Shown here: positions 53,670 through 63,411 of the stretch, one piece after another
Numbering within the stretch: position 1 is the stretch's first letter
How the letters are laid out: each line of letters opens with the position of its first letter
Assembly: GCF_900129925.1 (NCBI RefSeq)
Contig: NZ_FQXI01000007.1
Coordinates: 1-64,000 of the forward strand
Direction: 5' to 3'
DNA: 64,000 nt
DNA from: Anaerosphaera aminiphila DSM 21120
GTDB taxonomy: Bacteria; Bacillota; Clostridia; Tissierellales; Peptoniphilaceae
The notes under the pieces: model-generated
Told to the model about the DNA's origin: nothing
The model's database searches: none
Seen by the model: the letters and a program-made list of their open reading frames with translations, nothing else
Translations under genes and position numbers: made by a program

Positions 53670-56600
53670 ATGAAAATAGATAAAAACAAGTTTAGAAAAC
53701 AACAACTGGAAGCAGTTCTAAATTCAGATATATATCAAAAAGCAATTTACGATATGGCCATTGCTATGAATAAAGATGCAAAGACTGCTCCAAATGAAAA
53801 AACAATTGAAACTAGATTTGATCAATACCTTACATTAATATTTAATCAATTATTTGATCACTTGGATATCTCATATTATCCAACGAAAGAAGAAGCGGTA
53901 GACACAGTTAGAGCCATAAGCAAAGGACATGCTGACACATCAATCGGAAATGTAGTCATAGAGTTCAAACAGCCACGAACTTTATCATCAGACAAAGATC
54001 AATTATCAGCACTTAATCAAATAAAGAATTACCTGGACGGCTTTAATTTAAAGGGTAATAATAAAACATTTGGAATGGTAACCGATGGCATTAAGTGTGC
54101 TACATTTATACAGAATGGAGGTAAATTTGAAAATACAGATTTTATACCTCTTGGACATTTGCAAATTGATCAATTAATAAAAAATATAATTGGTTTGGGA
54201 CAAAAAGATTTTACTGCTGATAGCCTTGCAGATGATTTCGGGGGAGGTAAGAACTCACCAAGCAGAAAACTAGCAATGGTCTTGTTTCGTTCTTTGCAAG
54301 ACACTGGTACAGATAAAACTAGGATGTTATTAACTGAATGGAAACATCTTTTCAAACTATCGCATGATGATAATTCCCAGCAAAGAGCTATTATTGAAAG
54401 AAGAAAAGCTCTTTCTAAATATTTTAATAATGAATTTAAAACTATTGATGAAGAATATAATGCTTTATTTTCTTTGCAAACATCCTATGCTATTTTAATT
54501 AAATTAATAGCTTTTAAAGTAATTTCCCAAGTGAAGTATGATGATTCTCTTATACAATATGAAGAATTACTTAATTTAGATTATCAATCACTTAGACTTC
54601 AAATGCAAGAACTAGAGTCAGGGTCAATTATTAGAGATTATGGGATTCAGAACTTACTAGAGGGGGACTTTTTTTCATGGTACTCAAGCCAAGAACAATG
54701 GAATGAAAAAATATCAAATAGCATTCAAGAAATTATTGCAAAATTGAACATATATACAATTAAATTTGTAAATGAAGGAGAGTATATTGCTAATGATTTT
54801 TTCAAAAAGCTTTATCAATCAATCATTCCCTACGAGGTTAGACATTCTTTAGGCGAGTATTATACGCCGGAATGGTTAGCAGAGCATATTGTAAATGAAT
54901 CTCTTGTGCACATTCAAACTGCTAAATGGAGAGCGTTAGATCCTACTTGTGGAAGCGGCACATTTTTAACTGTATTAATAAATAAAATAGTAGAAGAATG
55001 CAAAGAGAAAGGTCTAGATAGTGCGGATATTTTAAGGGAAATTACAACAAGAGTGATTGGAATTGACTTAAATCCTTTGGCAGTTATTACTGCACGTGTA
55101 AACTATTTTTTAAATATAACTAATTTTATTTATTTTGATACAGAAGTTGAGATACCCGTATATTCTGGCGATGCAGCATATATCCCAGAAAAAATAGAAA
55201 TAAAGGAAATTCCATTTATAAAGTATTCTTTTGACACAAAAATTGCACCTTTTGATGTTTTTTTCCCTGAGATTGGTTTAAGGAATTTAAAAAAATTCTC
55301 AAGAATAATGATAGATATAGAATTAGATATACTAGCATTAAATTCAGATGCTATCTATATTAGGCTTATGGAGTTAATACCATCTAATCAAAGACACATA
55401 AGTATTATTCAGGAAAAACTTAGAGAATTATCAGAGACGTTTGTAGAGTTTGAAGATAAAAAATGGAATGGTATTTGGGCAAGAATAATTACAAATTATT
55501 TAACAACAGCAAATATTGGAAAAGTAGATTTAATTGTTGGAAACCCTCCTTGGGTAGACTGGAAAAACTTGCCTTCGCTTTATAGGGAAAAGATTAAGTC
55601 TTTAGAAATAACAGATACTATTTTCTCAGGGGATGCTTATACAGGTGGCATTAATTTAAATATAGCAGCTTTAATAACAAATGTATCCATAAGTACTTGG
55701 TTATCTGATGATGGAGTGTTTGGAATGCTTATGCCTGATACTTTTTTGGTTCAACAAACATATGAAGGATATAGAAATTTGATTTTGAATAATGGTTCTA
55801 GAGCATATTTTATGAAAGCACATGATTGGACTAAATCGGGCAATCCATTTGTCGATGTTACTCAAAAATTCTATACTTATTATATTTCATACAAAGAACA
55901 AGATTATGCTCAAGGAATTCCCGTAACTAAATATAAAAAGAAAAGAGGGGCAAATTCACAACAGGAGAAAATAGATTTTAAGAATACTTTCGAGGAAGAT
56001 GAGGCGCTAGCTATTCAACTGAATGAAGATACTACAAATTTCACAGTTATAAATAAAAGTAGTTTAGTAACAATTGAAGAATACAAGTTATTGGCTAAAG
56101 AAAAATCAATATATAGGGGCAGAGAGGGAGTAGAAGTTTATCCTCAAGAATTATTAATTTTTGAAACCGTTGATCAAGGTAAAGAGGATAGTAAAAATAT
56201 TACTGTTCAAAATGTGCAAGTAAAACGTTCTAAGTTTAAAGTACCTCAGAGAAGATACTATTTTGAAAATAAATACCTCCATCCTTTGATAAAAGGAAAA
56301 GATATAGAACCTTTTAAAGTTACAAGTGAATTTCTAGTGCCATTTGTATATGATAAAAATGTAAGTACTCAGGTGGCAATAGATGAACTTACTTTAAGGA
56401 AAGAATCACCAAAAATATTTAAGTTTTTTAACGAATCTAAAGGATTATTTGAAAATCAAAGTGCTTATAGTAAGAAATTGATTAATGGTGAAGATATTCC
56501 ATACTACTCACTAGCGAGAGTCGGGGAATACTCTTTTGCACCTCATTTTGTAGCATTTAGAGACAATACAAAGAATGTAGCGACAGTGGTAAGTGAAATA

Positions 56601-56957
56601 GAGACTCCATGGGGCGAGTATAAAAGACCTGTTTTCCAAAATCATGCCGTTACAATTTCACAAAGGCCTGATGGGAAATATATTTCTTTAAATGAAGCTC
56701 ATTATATATGTGCGATAATAAATTCTAATGTAGTAAATGAATTTGTAAATATGTCATCAGATAGCCGATCTTTTCCAATCAATCCTAGATATCAAATACC
56801 TTTATATGGGAATGAAAAAATTTTTGAGATACAGGAGAAGATGGCAAGGTTATCAAAGAAAGCACATAAAGAATGTGATAATGAAAAATTTATTGCTCAA
56901 ACTGTGGAAGAACTTGGGAAGCTATATATAAAAATGTTGAGAATATTAGAGAAATAA
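53670..56957 (+). CDS. Single-chain restriction-modification enzyme (type IIG-like, N6-adenine methylase)
   Basis: 1095 residues from the ATG at 53670 behind GGTGGAGGG. N-terminal nuclease core: Asp89 in GHADTS and Glu98/Lys100 in VVIEFKQP, the PD-(D/E)xK pattern. Then a helical part. The methylase region has GEYYTPEWLAEHIV, motif I DPTCGSGTFL at 424, VIGIDLNPLAVITARVNY, and motif IV NPPW at 625-628. The C-terminal about 350 residues would be the target-recognition domain. It both cuts and protects DNA. It is alone, so no separate subunits are expected. The recognition site is unknown. Confidence 0.9.
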   Translation: MKIDKNKFRKQQLEAVLNSDIYQKAIYDMAIAMNKDAKTAPNEKTIETRFDQYLTLIFNQLFDHLDISYYPTKEEAVDTVRAISKGHADTSIGNVVIEFKQPRTLSSDKDQLSALNQIKNYLDGFNLKGNNKTFGMVTDGIKCATFIQNGGKFENTDFIPLGHLQIDQLIKNIIGLGQKDFTADSLADDFGGGKNSPSRKLAMVLFRSLQDTGTDKTRMLLTEWKHLFKLSHDDNSQQRAIIERRKALSKYFNNEFKTIDEEYNALFSLQTSYAILIKLIAFKVISQVKYDDSLIQYEELLNLDYQSLRLQMQELESGSIIRDYGIQNLLEGDFFSWYSSQEQWNEKISNSIQEIIAKLNIYTIKFVNEGEYIANDFFKKLYQSIIPYEVRHSLGEYYTPEWLAEHIVNESLVHIQTAKWRALDPTCGSGTFLTVLINKIVEECKEKGLDSADILREITTRVIGIDLNPLAVITARVNYFLNITNFIYFDTEVEIPVYSGDAAYIPEKIEIKEIPFIKYSFDTKIAPFDVFFPEIGLRNLKKFSRIMIDIELDILALNSDAIYIRLMELIPSNQRHISIIQEKLRELSETFVEFEDKKWNGIWARIITNYLTTANIGKVDLIVGNPPWVDWKNLPSLYREKIKSLEITDTIFSGDAYTGGINLNIAALITNVSISTWLSDDGVFGMLMPDTFLVQQTYEGYRNLILNNGSRAYFMKAHDWTKSGNPFVDVTQKFYTYYISYKEQDYAQGIPVTKYKKKRGANSQQEKIDFKNTFEEDEALAIQLNEDTTNFTVINKSSLVTIEEYKLLAKEKSIYRGREGVEVYPQELLIFETVDQGKEDSKNITVQNVQVKRSKFKVPQRRYYFENKYLHPLIKGKDIEPFKVTSEFLVPFVYDKNVSTQVAIDELTLRKESPKIFKFFNESKGLFENQSAYSKKLINGEDIPYYSLARVGEYSFAPHFVAFRDNTKNVATVVSEIETPWGEYKRPVFQNHAVTISQRPDGKYISLNEAHYICAIINSNVVNEFVNMSSDSRSFPINPRYQIPLYGNEKIFEIQEKMARLSKKAHKECDNEKFIAQTVEELGKLYIKMLRILEK

Positions 56958-56977
56958 TAGAAAAAACATTTAATAAT

Positions 56978-57012
56978 GAGGCAACTTGATGTATAGTCAG
57001 GTTGCTTTTTCT
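56978..57012 (+). terminator. Terminator after the restriction-modification gene
   Basis: GCAACTTGA (56981-56989) pairs with TCAGGTTGC (56997-57005) plus T-run. Confidence 0.8.
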
Positions 57013-57039
57013 ATGAACTAATATCAGAGGAGAAGAAAA

Positions 57040-57255
57040 GACATGAAAGATGCTAAAAAAAGAAATTAAAATTAAAGCAAATAAAAATTGAGAAAGCTGG
57101 AAAAGAAAAACGCTTAAAGCAACCCAATAATAAAGAAAATTAAAAACCAAGATAAGGTTAAAGAGAGAAAAGCAAGAACAAAAAGATTAATAGAACGAGG
57201 AGGGATCCTTGAAAATTTAATACCAAATGCAACGGAATTTACAAATGAAGAAATA
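57040..57255 (+). pseudogene. DUF3847-like gene remnant
   Basis: A readable stretch VKERKARTKRLIERGGILEN followed by LIPNATEFTNEEIQKF matches the end of DUF3847, a small protein near the relaxase of Tn1549-like elements. Upstream parts (AEKEKR-like, LKQPNNK) carry stops and frame changes. There is no intact reading frame. Confidence 0.7.
57215..57227 (+). repeat. 13-bp direct repeat, right, bordering the restriction cassette
   Basis: ATTTAATACCAAA within the DUF3847 remnant (codes for part of NLIPN); partner at 53279-53291. Confidence 0.7.
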
Positions 57256-57279
57256 CAGAAATTTATATCTGGTCAGCAA

Positions 57280-57700
57280 AAATGCAGATACCATTATAGG
57301 CAACTGCGACAGCATGATTTTCCTTGGAGGCAAGGAAAAAACCACCCTCAAAGATTTATCAGAAACCCTTGGTAAAGAAACCATTGATATGTTCAACACT
57401 TCCGATACCAGAGGTTCACAAAGAAGTTATGGGCTTAATTATCAAAAGCTGGGAAAGGAGCTTATGAGTATGGATGAACTTGCTGTTATGGACGGTGGCA
57501 AGTGCATTTTACAGCTAAGAGGTGTTCGCCCGTTTCTATCCGAGAAGTATGACATTACAAAGCACCCCAATTACAAATACTTATCGGACTTTGATAAAAG
57601 AAACACCTTTGATATTGAAAAGTATCTGTCCACAAAACTAAAACCAAAGCCTGATGAGGTATATGATGTTTATGAAATAGACCTTACAGATGAGACTTAA
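57280..57700 (+). pseudogene. Third copy of the virD4 3' end (intact frame, no 5' part)
   Basis: The frame encodes about 140 residues (NADTIIGNCDSMIFLGGKEK to YEIDLTDET) nearly identical to the end of the VirD4 at 50583-52364, with scattered silent and some coding changes. It lacks the ATPase domain. This copy keeps the normal end and terminator, suggesting it is the original 3' end of virD4. Confidence 0.88.
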
Positions 57701-57726
57701 ACCGCATAGTAGCGGTTATTTTTTTA
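57700..57726 (+). terminator. Terminator between virD4 end and maff2
   Basis: AACCGC, ATAGTA, GCGGTT, T-run, at the stop of the virD4 3' copy. Confidence 0.88.
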
Positions 57727-57763
57727 CCTAAAAATAAAACAAAGAAATTAGGAGGATATGATT

Positions 57764-57979
57764 ATGGCATTTTTTAATTCAGCAGTAGATGTATTACAGA
57801 CACTTGTTATTGCCCTTGGAGCAGGGCTTGGAATTTGGGGCGTTATCAACTTGCTTGAAGGATATGGAAATGATAATCCAGGTGCAAAATCACAAGGTAT
57901 GAAACAACTCATGGCTGGCGGTGGCGTAGCACTGATCGGCATGACCCTTGTACCCTTGCTTTCCGGATTGTTCGGTTAA
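57764..57979 (+). CDS. Maff2-family ICE protein
   Basis: 71 residues from the ATG at 57764 behind TTAGGAGG. Two helices (DVLQTLVIALGAGLGIWGVI and GGGVALIGMTLVPLLSGL) around a polar loop NDNPGAKSQGMKQ. The size and pattern suit a pilin or VirB2-like subunit of the transfer channel. This is inferred from position ahead of the VirB6-like gene. Confidence 0.88.
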   Translation: MAFFNSAVDVLQTLVIALGAGLGIWGVINLLEGYGNDNPGAKSQGMKQLMAGGGVALIGMTLVPLLSGLFG

Positions 57980-57982
57980 ATT

Positions 57983-58852
57983 ATGCAAAGCATCATCGAC
58001 AGCATTACCCAGTGGCTCAAAGAGATGTTAGTCGGTGGTATTACGGAAAACTTATCGGGAATGTTTGATAACGTCAACCAAAAGGTTGGCGAAATCGCAG
58101 GGGAAGTAGGAATGACGCCGTCAGCATGGAATGGCGGTGTCTTCTCTATGATACAATCCCTTTCCGAAACCGTAATTATACCAATTGCCGGCATCATCTT
58201 GACCTTTGTCATGTGCTACGAGCTGATACAAATGGTCATTGAGAAAAATAATCTTCACGATATTGAAACTTTCATGTTCTTCAAATGGATTTTCAAAACC
58301 TTTGTAGCTGTAATGATAGTAACCAATACCTTTAACATCATTATGGGGATTTTTGATATGTCACAGCATGTGGTATCCAATGCGGCGGGAGTAATTATTT
58401 CAGATACCAGTATAGATATAACTGCCTCTATAGCAGATATGGAAACCAGACTTATGGAAATGGAACTTGGTCCACTGCTTGGAATATGGCTGCAAAGTAT
58501 GTTTGTAGGAATGACCATGCGTGCATTGACTATCTGCATTTTCGTAGTCATCTATGGACGTATGATTGAGATTTATCTTATGACTTCCCTTGGAGCAATC
58601 CCCTTTGCCACTATGGTAAACCGTGAATGGGGAGGCATGGGACAAAACTACCTGAAATCAATGTTGGCTCTTGGCTTTCAAGCCTTTCTCATTATGGTAT
58701 GTGTAGGCATATATGCAGTATTAGTACAATCTATTGCCAAGGACAGCGACATTATGGGAGCTATTTGGACTTGTGTAGGATACACGGTACTCCTATGTTT
58801 TACCCTATTTAAGACAGGCTCATTGTCAAAGAGTATTTTCAGTGCCCATTAA
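57983..58852 (+). CDS. VirB6/TrsL-like membrane protein of the transfer channel
   Basis: 289 residues with about six helices after an amphipathic start (SIIDSITQWLKEMLVGGITE). Motifs such as IIPIAGIILTFVMCYELIQM and GRMIEIYLMTSLGAIPFATM match the polytopic protein of Tn1549-type systems. Starts 3 bases after the Maff2 stop. Confidence 0.85.
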   Translation: MQSIIDSITQWLKEMLVGGITENLSGMFDNVNQKVGEIAGEVGMTPSAWNGGVFSMIQSLSETVIIPIAGIILTFVMCYELIQMVIEKNNLHDIETFMFFKWIFKTFVAVMIVTNTFNIIMGIFDMSQHVVSNAAGVIISDTSIDITASIADMETRLMEMELGPLLGIWLQSMFVGMTMRALTICIFVVIYGRMIEIYLMTSLGAIPFATMVNREWGGMGQNYLKSMLALGFQAFLIMVCVGIYAVLVQSIAKDSDIMGAIWTCVGYTVLLCFTLFKTGSLSKSIFSAH

Positions 58853-58872
58853 CAAAATGAAAGGAGAATTTT

Positions 58873-59280
58873 ATGGCTTATGTACCTGTACCAAAGGATT
58901 TAAGTAATGTAAAAACAAAGGTTATGTTTAATCTTACTAAAAGGCAGCTTATCTGCTTTTCTATGGCTCTTGTGGTTGGATTGCCTTTGTTCTTCCTGCT
59001 AAAGGATAGAACAAATACAAGCCTTGCATCCCTGGTAATGATATTTTCCATGTTGCCTTTTTTTATGTTCGCTATGTATGAAAAACATGGGCAGCCACTT
59101 GAGGTTATTTTAAAACATTACCTTGCTGTGCGTTTCTTAAATCCAAAACAAAGACCCTATAGAACAAATAACTTCTATGCTGTTATCATGCGGCAAGCAA
59201 GGCTGGATAAGGAGGTAAAACACATTGTCACAGGCAAACAAAGTAACTCGCTCAAACGCAAAACTGACAAGAGCAGATAG
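58873..59280 (+). CDS. PrgI-family protein (VirB3-like)
   Basis: 135 residues: YVPVPKDLSNVKTKVMFNLT, two helices, then basic C-terminus. PrgI proteins sit next to the VirB4 ATPase in Gram-positive conjugation systems. AAAGGAG precedes the ATG. It overlaps virB4 by 56 bases. Confidence 0.9.
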   Translation: MAYVPVPKDLSNVKTKVMFNLTKRQLICFSMALVVGLPLFFLLKDRTNTSLASLVMIFSMLPFFMFAMYEKHGQPLEVILKHYLAVRFLNPKQRPYRTNNFYAVIMRQARLDKEVKHIVTGKQSNSLKRKTDKSR

Positions 59281-61630
59281 GAAAGAAATTAACGTCGCTA
59301 TTTTACGGGCAAGGAATACTAATAAAAAGGAAAAGTCAGCACAGGACAGTATTCCCTATCTACGTATGTTTCCCGATGGAATTTGTCATGTTAGGGATCA
59401 GCTCTATACAAAGACTATAGGCTTTCAAGACATCAACTATCAACTGGCTCAAAATGAGGATAAGACAGCTATCTTTGAAAGCTGGTGCGACTTCCTAAAC
59501 TATTTTGATAGCTCTATTTACTTTCAATTTTCCTTTCTCAATATGACTGCCAATGCTAAAGATTATGAAAGCAGTATTGCTATCAAGCCACAGGAGGATG
59601 ATTTTGACAGTATCCGTACTGAATATGCAGATATGCTCCATAATCAGCTTGCAAAGGGAAACAACGGTTTAACGAAAACCAAGTATCTAACCTTTGGTAT
59701 TGAGGCTGATAACATTAGGATTGCAAAGCCGAGGTTAGAGAGAATTGAAAATGACCTATGGAATGGACTAAAGCGAATGGGAGTATCGGTAGAATCCCTT
59801 GATGGAAAAGAACGACTAAAACTTTGCCATAATATTATTAGAATGGATGGCAATGAGCAGTTTAATTTTGATTGGAAATGGCTTGTGCCATCAGGATTAT
59901 CTACTAAGGATTTTATTGCCCCCTCATCTTTTGAATTCCGTGAGGGCAGAACTTTTAAAACAGGTAATAAATATGGTGCAGTTTCCTTTTTACAGATACT
60001 GGCTCCCGAACTCAATGACAGGGTACTTGCTGATTTTCTTGATATGGAAAGCAATCTTTTAATTACCATGCACATTCAGTCTCTCGACCAAGTAAAGGCA
60101 ATTAAGACTATTAAACGTAAAATTACCGACCTCGATAAAATGAAAATTGAGGAACAAAAAAAGGCAGTCCGTTCCGGCTACGACATGGATATTATACCCT
60201 CTGACCTTGCTACCTATGGGGGAGAGGCTAAAAAACTACTTGCAGATTTACAAAGCAGAAATGAGAGAATGTTCCTTATGACATTTCTTGTAATGAACAC
60301 TGCTGATAATAAACAACAGCTTGAAAATATTGCATTTCAGGCATCAGGAATTGCACAAAAACATAACTGTTCATTGATAAGGCTGGACTTTCAGCAAGAA
60401 CAAGGCTTTATGTCCTCTTTACCCCTTGGACTAAATCAGATTAGCATACAAAGAAGTCTAACCACTTCCGCTACAGCGATTTTCGTTCCCTTTACAACGC
60501 AGGAACTCTTTCAATCAAGGGGAGAGTCATTGTATTACGGTCTGAATGCCCTAAGTAACAATCTTATTATGGTAGACCGAAAAAGGCTGAAAAACCCTAA
60601 TGGGTTAATCTTAGGAACACCCGGCAGTGGTAAATCTTTCTCTGCAAAGCGTGAGATTACCAATATCTTTCTAATTACTGGTGATGACATTATTATTTGT
60701 GACCCGGAGGCGGAGTATTATCCCCTTGTAGACCGATTAGGAGGGCAGGTAATTAAGATTTCCCCTACATCTGGAGACTATATCAACCCTATGGATATTA
60801 ACCTTAATTATTCCGATGATGAAAGTCCTTTATCCTTAAAATCGGACTTTATATTATCTTTATGTGAGCTTATTGTAGGTGGTAAAGAAGGATTACAGCC
60901 TGTGGAAAAAAGTATTATAGACCGTTGCGTCCGACTTATTTATACCGATTACCTTGCTGACCCTGTAGCAGAAAAGATGCCTATTTTGGAAGATTTATTT
61001 AATGCTCTTGAAAATCAGCAGGAAAAGGAGGCACAGCATATTAGAGCTGCCCTTGAAATCTATGTAACTGGATCATTAAATGTATTTAATCACCGTACCA
61101 ATGTGGATATTACAAACCGCCTTGTCTGCTTTGATATAAAGGAGTTAGGAAAGCAATTAAAGAAACTAGGAATGCTTGTGGTGCAAGACCAAGTTTGGAA
61201 TAGAGTAACAGTAAACAGAGCAGAAAAACGTGCTACTCGTTACTATATGGATGAGTTTCACTTACTATTAAAAGAGGAACAGACTGCCGCCTATTCTGTG
61301 GAGATATGGAAAAGATTTAGAAAATGGGGAGGAATTCCTACAGGTATTACCCAAAATGTAAAAGACCTGTTATCCTCTCGTGAGGTGGAAAATATCTTTG
61401 AAAACTCCGACTTCATCTATATGCTTAACCAAGCATCAGGAGATAGACAAATCTTAGCAAAACAGCTTAACATCTCCCCTCATCAGCTTTCCTATGTAAC
61501 CCAATCAGGAGAAGGTGAAGGACTATTGTTTTACGGCAATGTGATACTACCCTTTACCGATAAATTCCCAAAAGATACGGAACTCTACCGTATTATGACC
61601 ACTAAGCCAACTGAAATGGGAAAGGATTAG
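59225..61630 (+). CDS. VirB4-like conjugation ATPase
   Basis: 801 residues from a TTG behind AAGGAGG. Walker A GLILGTPGSGKSFSAKREIT, IIICDPEAEYYPLVDRLGGQ, Walker B RYYMDEFHLLL, and FMLNQASGDRQILAKQL-like YMLNQASGDRQ near the end are VirB4/TraE marks. It powers assembly of the channel at the membrane. Confidence 0.94.
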   Translation: MSQANKVTRSNAKLTRADRKEINVAILRARNTNKKEKSAQDSIPYLRMFPDGICHVRDQLYTKTIGFQDINYQLAQNEDKTAIFESWCDFLNYFDSSIYFQFSFLNMTANAKDYESSIAIKPQEDDFDSIRTEYADMLHNQLAKGNNGLTKTKYLTFGIEADNIRIAKPRLERIENDLWNGLKRMGVSVESLDGKERLKLCHNIIRMDGNEQFNFDWKWLVPSGLSTKDFIAPSSFEFREGRTFKTGNKYGAVSFLQILAPELNDRVLADFLDMESNLLITMHIQSLDQVKAIKTIKRKITDLDKMKIEEQKKAVRSGYDMDIIPSDLATYGGEAKKLLADLQSRNERMFLMTFLVMNTADNKQQLENIAFQASGIAQKHNCSLIRLDFQQEQGFMSSLPLGLNQISIQRSLTTSATAIFVPFTTQELFQSRGESLYYGLNALSNNLIMVDRKRLKNPNGLILGTPGSGKSFSAKREITNIFLITGDDIIICDPEAEYYPLVDRLGGQVIKISPTSGDYINPMDINLNYSDDESPLSLKSDFILSLCELIVGGKEGLQPVEKSIIDRCVRLIYTDYLADPVAEKMPILEDLFNALENQQEKEAQHIRAALEIYVTGSLNVFNHRTNVDITNRLVCFDIKELGKQLKKLGMLVVQDQVWNRVTVNRAEKRATRYYMDEFHLLLKEEQTAAYSVEIWKRFRKWGGIPTGITQNVKDLLSSREVENIFENSDFIYMLNQASGDRQILAKQLNISPHQLSYVTQSGEGEGLLFYGNVILPFTDKFPKDTELYRIMTTKPTEMGKD

Positions 61631-61640
61631 GAGGTATTTT

Positions 61641-63401
61641 ATGAGTAAAAAGAGTAAAAGGCCATTCCGTCCTGCTGGAAAGGTATCAAGGCTTACCTTT
61701 ACTGATGAAGAACGTGCCGACCCTGAACTTGAAAAGCCTTTGAAGAAAGCAGAAAAGGCAGCGGATAAATTAGAAAAGGCACAGGAAAAAATCCCAAAGA
61801 AAAAACATATCAATAAGGAACGTACTTTTGATGTCAAAACAGGCAAAGCAAAGGTGCGTTTATATTTTGAAGAGACAGATAAACCAAAGCCACCCTCTAA
61901 ACTATCCCATTCTTTTAAGACAATTCCACAGAGGGAGTTGCTTAATAAAATTCATAAGGAGATCCGTGAAGGTGAACAGGACAATGTAGGAGTGGAGGCA
62001 GCTCATAAGACAGAGCAAGGCATGGAGTTTGGAGCAAGACGAATACACAGTGCCTATCGCAGTCATAAGCTGAAACCCTACCGGAATCTTGCCAAAGTAG
62101 AAAATCAGACAGTTAAAGTAGAGGTGAATTATCTTTATAAAAAGAGTTTACGAGATAATCCCAAAGTTAGCACCAATCCAATATCCCGTTGGCAGCAAAA
62201 GCAGGCAATTAAAAAACAATACATGGCAAATCGGTATGGAAAAGGTGCTAAGTCACCTCACCAAACAGCTAAGAATACAAAAACAGCAGTAAAAAAGACA
62301 ACAAGTACCACTGAAAAAATTACACAGTTTGTTGTCAGAAATAAAAAGGGCATTTTGATTGCCCTTGGCATTGGGGCAGTCCTTATGTTTTTAATAAGTA
62401 CAATATCTTCCTGCTCCATAATGATGGAGGGCGGTTTTCAAAGTATAGTAGGTACTTCTTACACTTCTGAGGACGAGGACATAATAGCAGTAGATGATGA
62501 TTATACCCTACTGGAAAGGGCATTACAGGCACGCATTGACAATATAGAAACCGAATATCCAGGTTATGACGAATACCAATACCATTTAGATGAAATCGGA
62601 CACAATCCCTTTACCCTAGCCTCTTATCTGACGGCAAAGTTACAGGTATATAAAAGGTCCGAGGTACAGGATGAACTTAGAGCCTTGTTTGATGAACAAT
62701 ACTCCATTACTACCCATGAAGAAATAGAAGTACGTTATCGAACAGAAACACGTACTGATACATGGACAGATGAGGAGGGGAATACCCACAGTGACACTTA
62801 TACGGTAGAAGTTCCCTATGACTATTACATTCTTCATATTACTCTGAAGAATAAAGACATCAGTATTATTGCTGACAGTCATTTAACTGGGGAGCAGTAT
62901 GAAATGTTCAGTGTGTATATGGAAACCCAAGGTAATAAGTCTTACTTGTTTGAGGGTAATATTTATGCTCCTAATATGGGTGAATATACAGATTATGATA
63001 TACCACCAGATGCACTGACTGACCCTGCTTTTGCTGCTCTTATTCATGAGGCGGAAAAGTATTTAGGCTATCCCTATGTATGGGGTGGCAGTTCCCCCTC
63101 TACCAGTTTTGACTGTTCTGGCTTTGTATGTTGGGTACTGAGAGAATCAGGAGTTTATAATATTAGCAGGACAACGGCACAAGGTATTTTTAATCAATGT
63201 GCCATAATACCACCAGGTGAAGCAAGACCCGGAGATATTATCTTCTTTACAGGGACTTATGCAAGCAGTGGTGCAGTATCTCATGTTGGTATTTACGTTG
63301 GAAATGGCATGATGATCCACTGCGGAAACCCCATACAGTATGCCTCTGTAAATAGCACCTATTGGACACAACATTTCTATGCCTATGGGCGTTTGGATTA
63401 G
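61641..63401 (+). CDS. NlpC/P60 cell-wall hydrolase of the conjugation system (CD1107-like)
   Basis: 586 residues. A basic cytosolic N-terminal half, one helix near 237-258 (GILIALGIGAVLMFLISTIS), and an outer part ending in an NlpC/P60 domain with catalytic Cys in FDCSGFVCW and His in SHVGIYVGNGMMIH. It opens the peptidoglycan for the channel. AGGAGG precedes the ATG. Confidence 0.92.
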   Translation: MSKKSKRPFRPAGKVSRLTFTDEERADPELEKPLKKAEKAADKLEKAQEKIPKKKHINKERTFDVKTGKAKVRLYFEETDKPKPPSKLSHSFKTIPQRELLNKIHKEIREGEQDNVGVEAAHKTEQGMEFGARRIHSAYRSHKLKPYRNLAKVENQTVKVEVNYLYKKSLRDNPKVSTNPISRWQQKQAIKKQYMANRYGKGAKSPHQTAKNTKTAVKKTTSTTEKITQFVVRNKKGILIALGIGAVLMFLISTISSCSIMMEGGFQSIVGTSYTSEDEDIIAVDDDYTLLERALQARIDNIETEYPGYDEYQYHLDEIGHNPFTLASYLTAKLQVYKRSEVQDELRALFDEQYSITTHEEIEVRYRTETRTDTWTDEEGNTHSDTYTVEVPYDYYILHITLKNKDISIIADSHLTGEQYEMFSVYMETQGNKSYLFEGNIYAPNMGEYTDYDIPPDALTDPAFAALIHEAEKYLGYPYVWGGSSPSTSFDCSGFVCWVLRESGVYNISRTTAQGIFNQCAIIPPGEARPGDIIFFTGTYASSGAVSHVGIYVGNGMMIHCGNPIQYASVNSTYWTQHFYAYGRLD

Positions 63402-63411
63402 GAGGGATTCA

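Noticed and set aside
57217-57399. Minus-strand frames at 57217-57399 and 51782-52045 beginning MLNISMVSLPRVSDKSLRVV
   Set aside because: They are the reverse of the duplicated virD4 3' end; similarity between them reflects the duplication, not a gene.
52960-57700. Assembly artefact behind the repeated virD4/maff2 pieces
   Set aside because: The copies differ at many positions and have different flanks, which a collapsed or duplicated read set would not produce.
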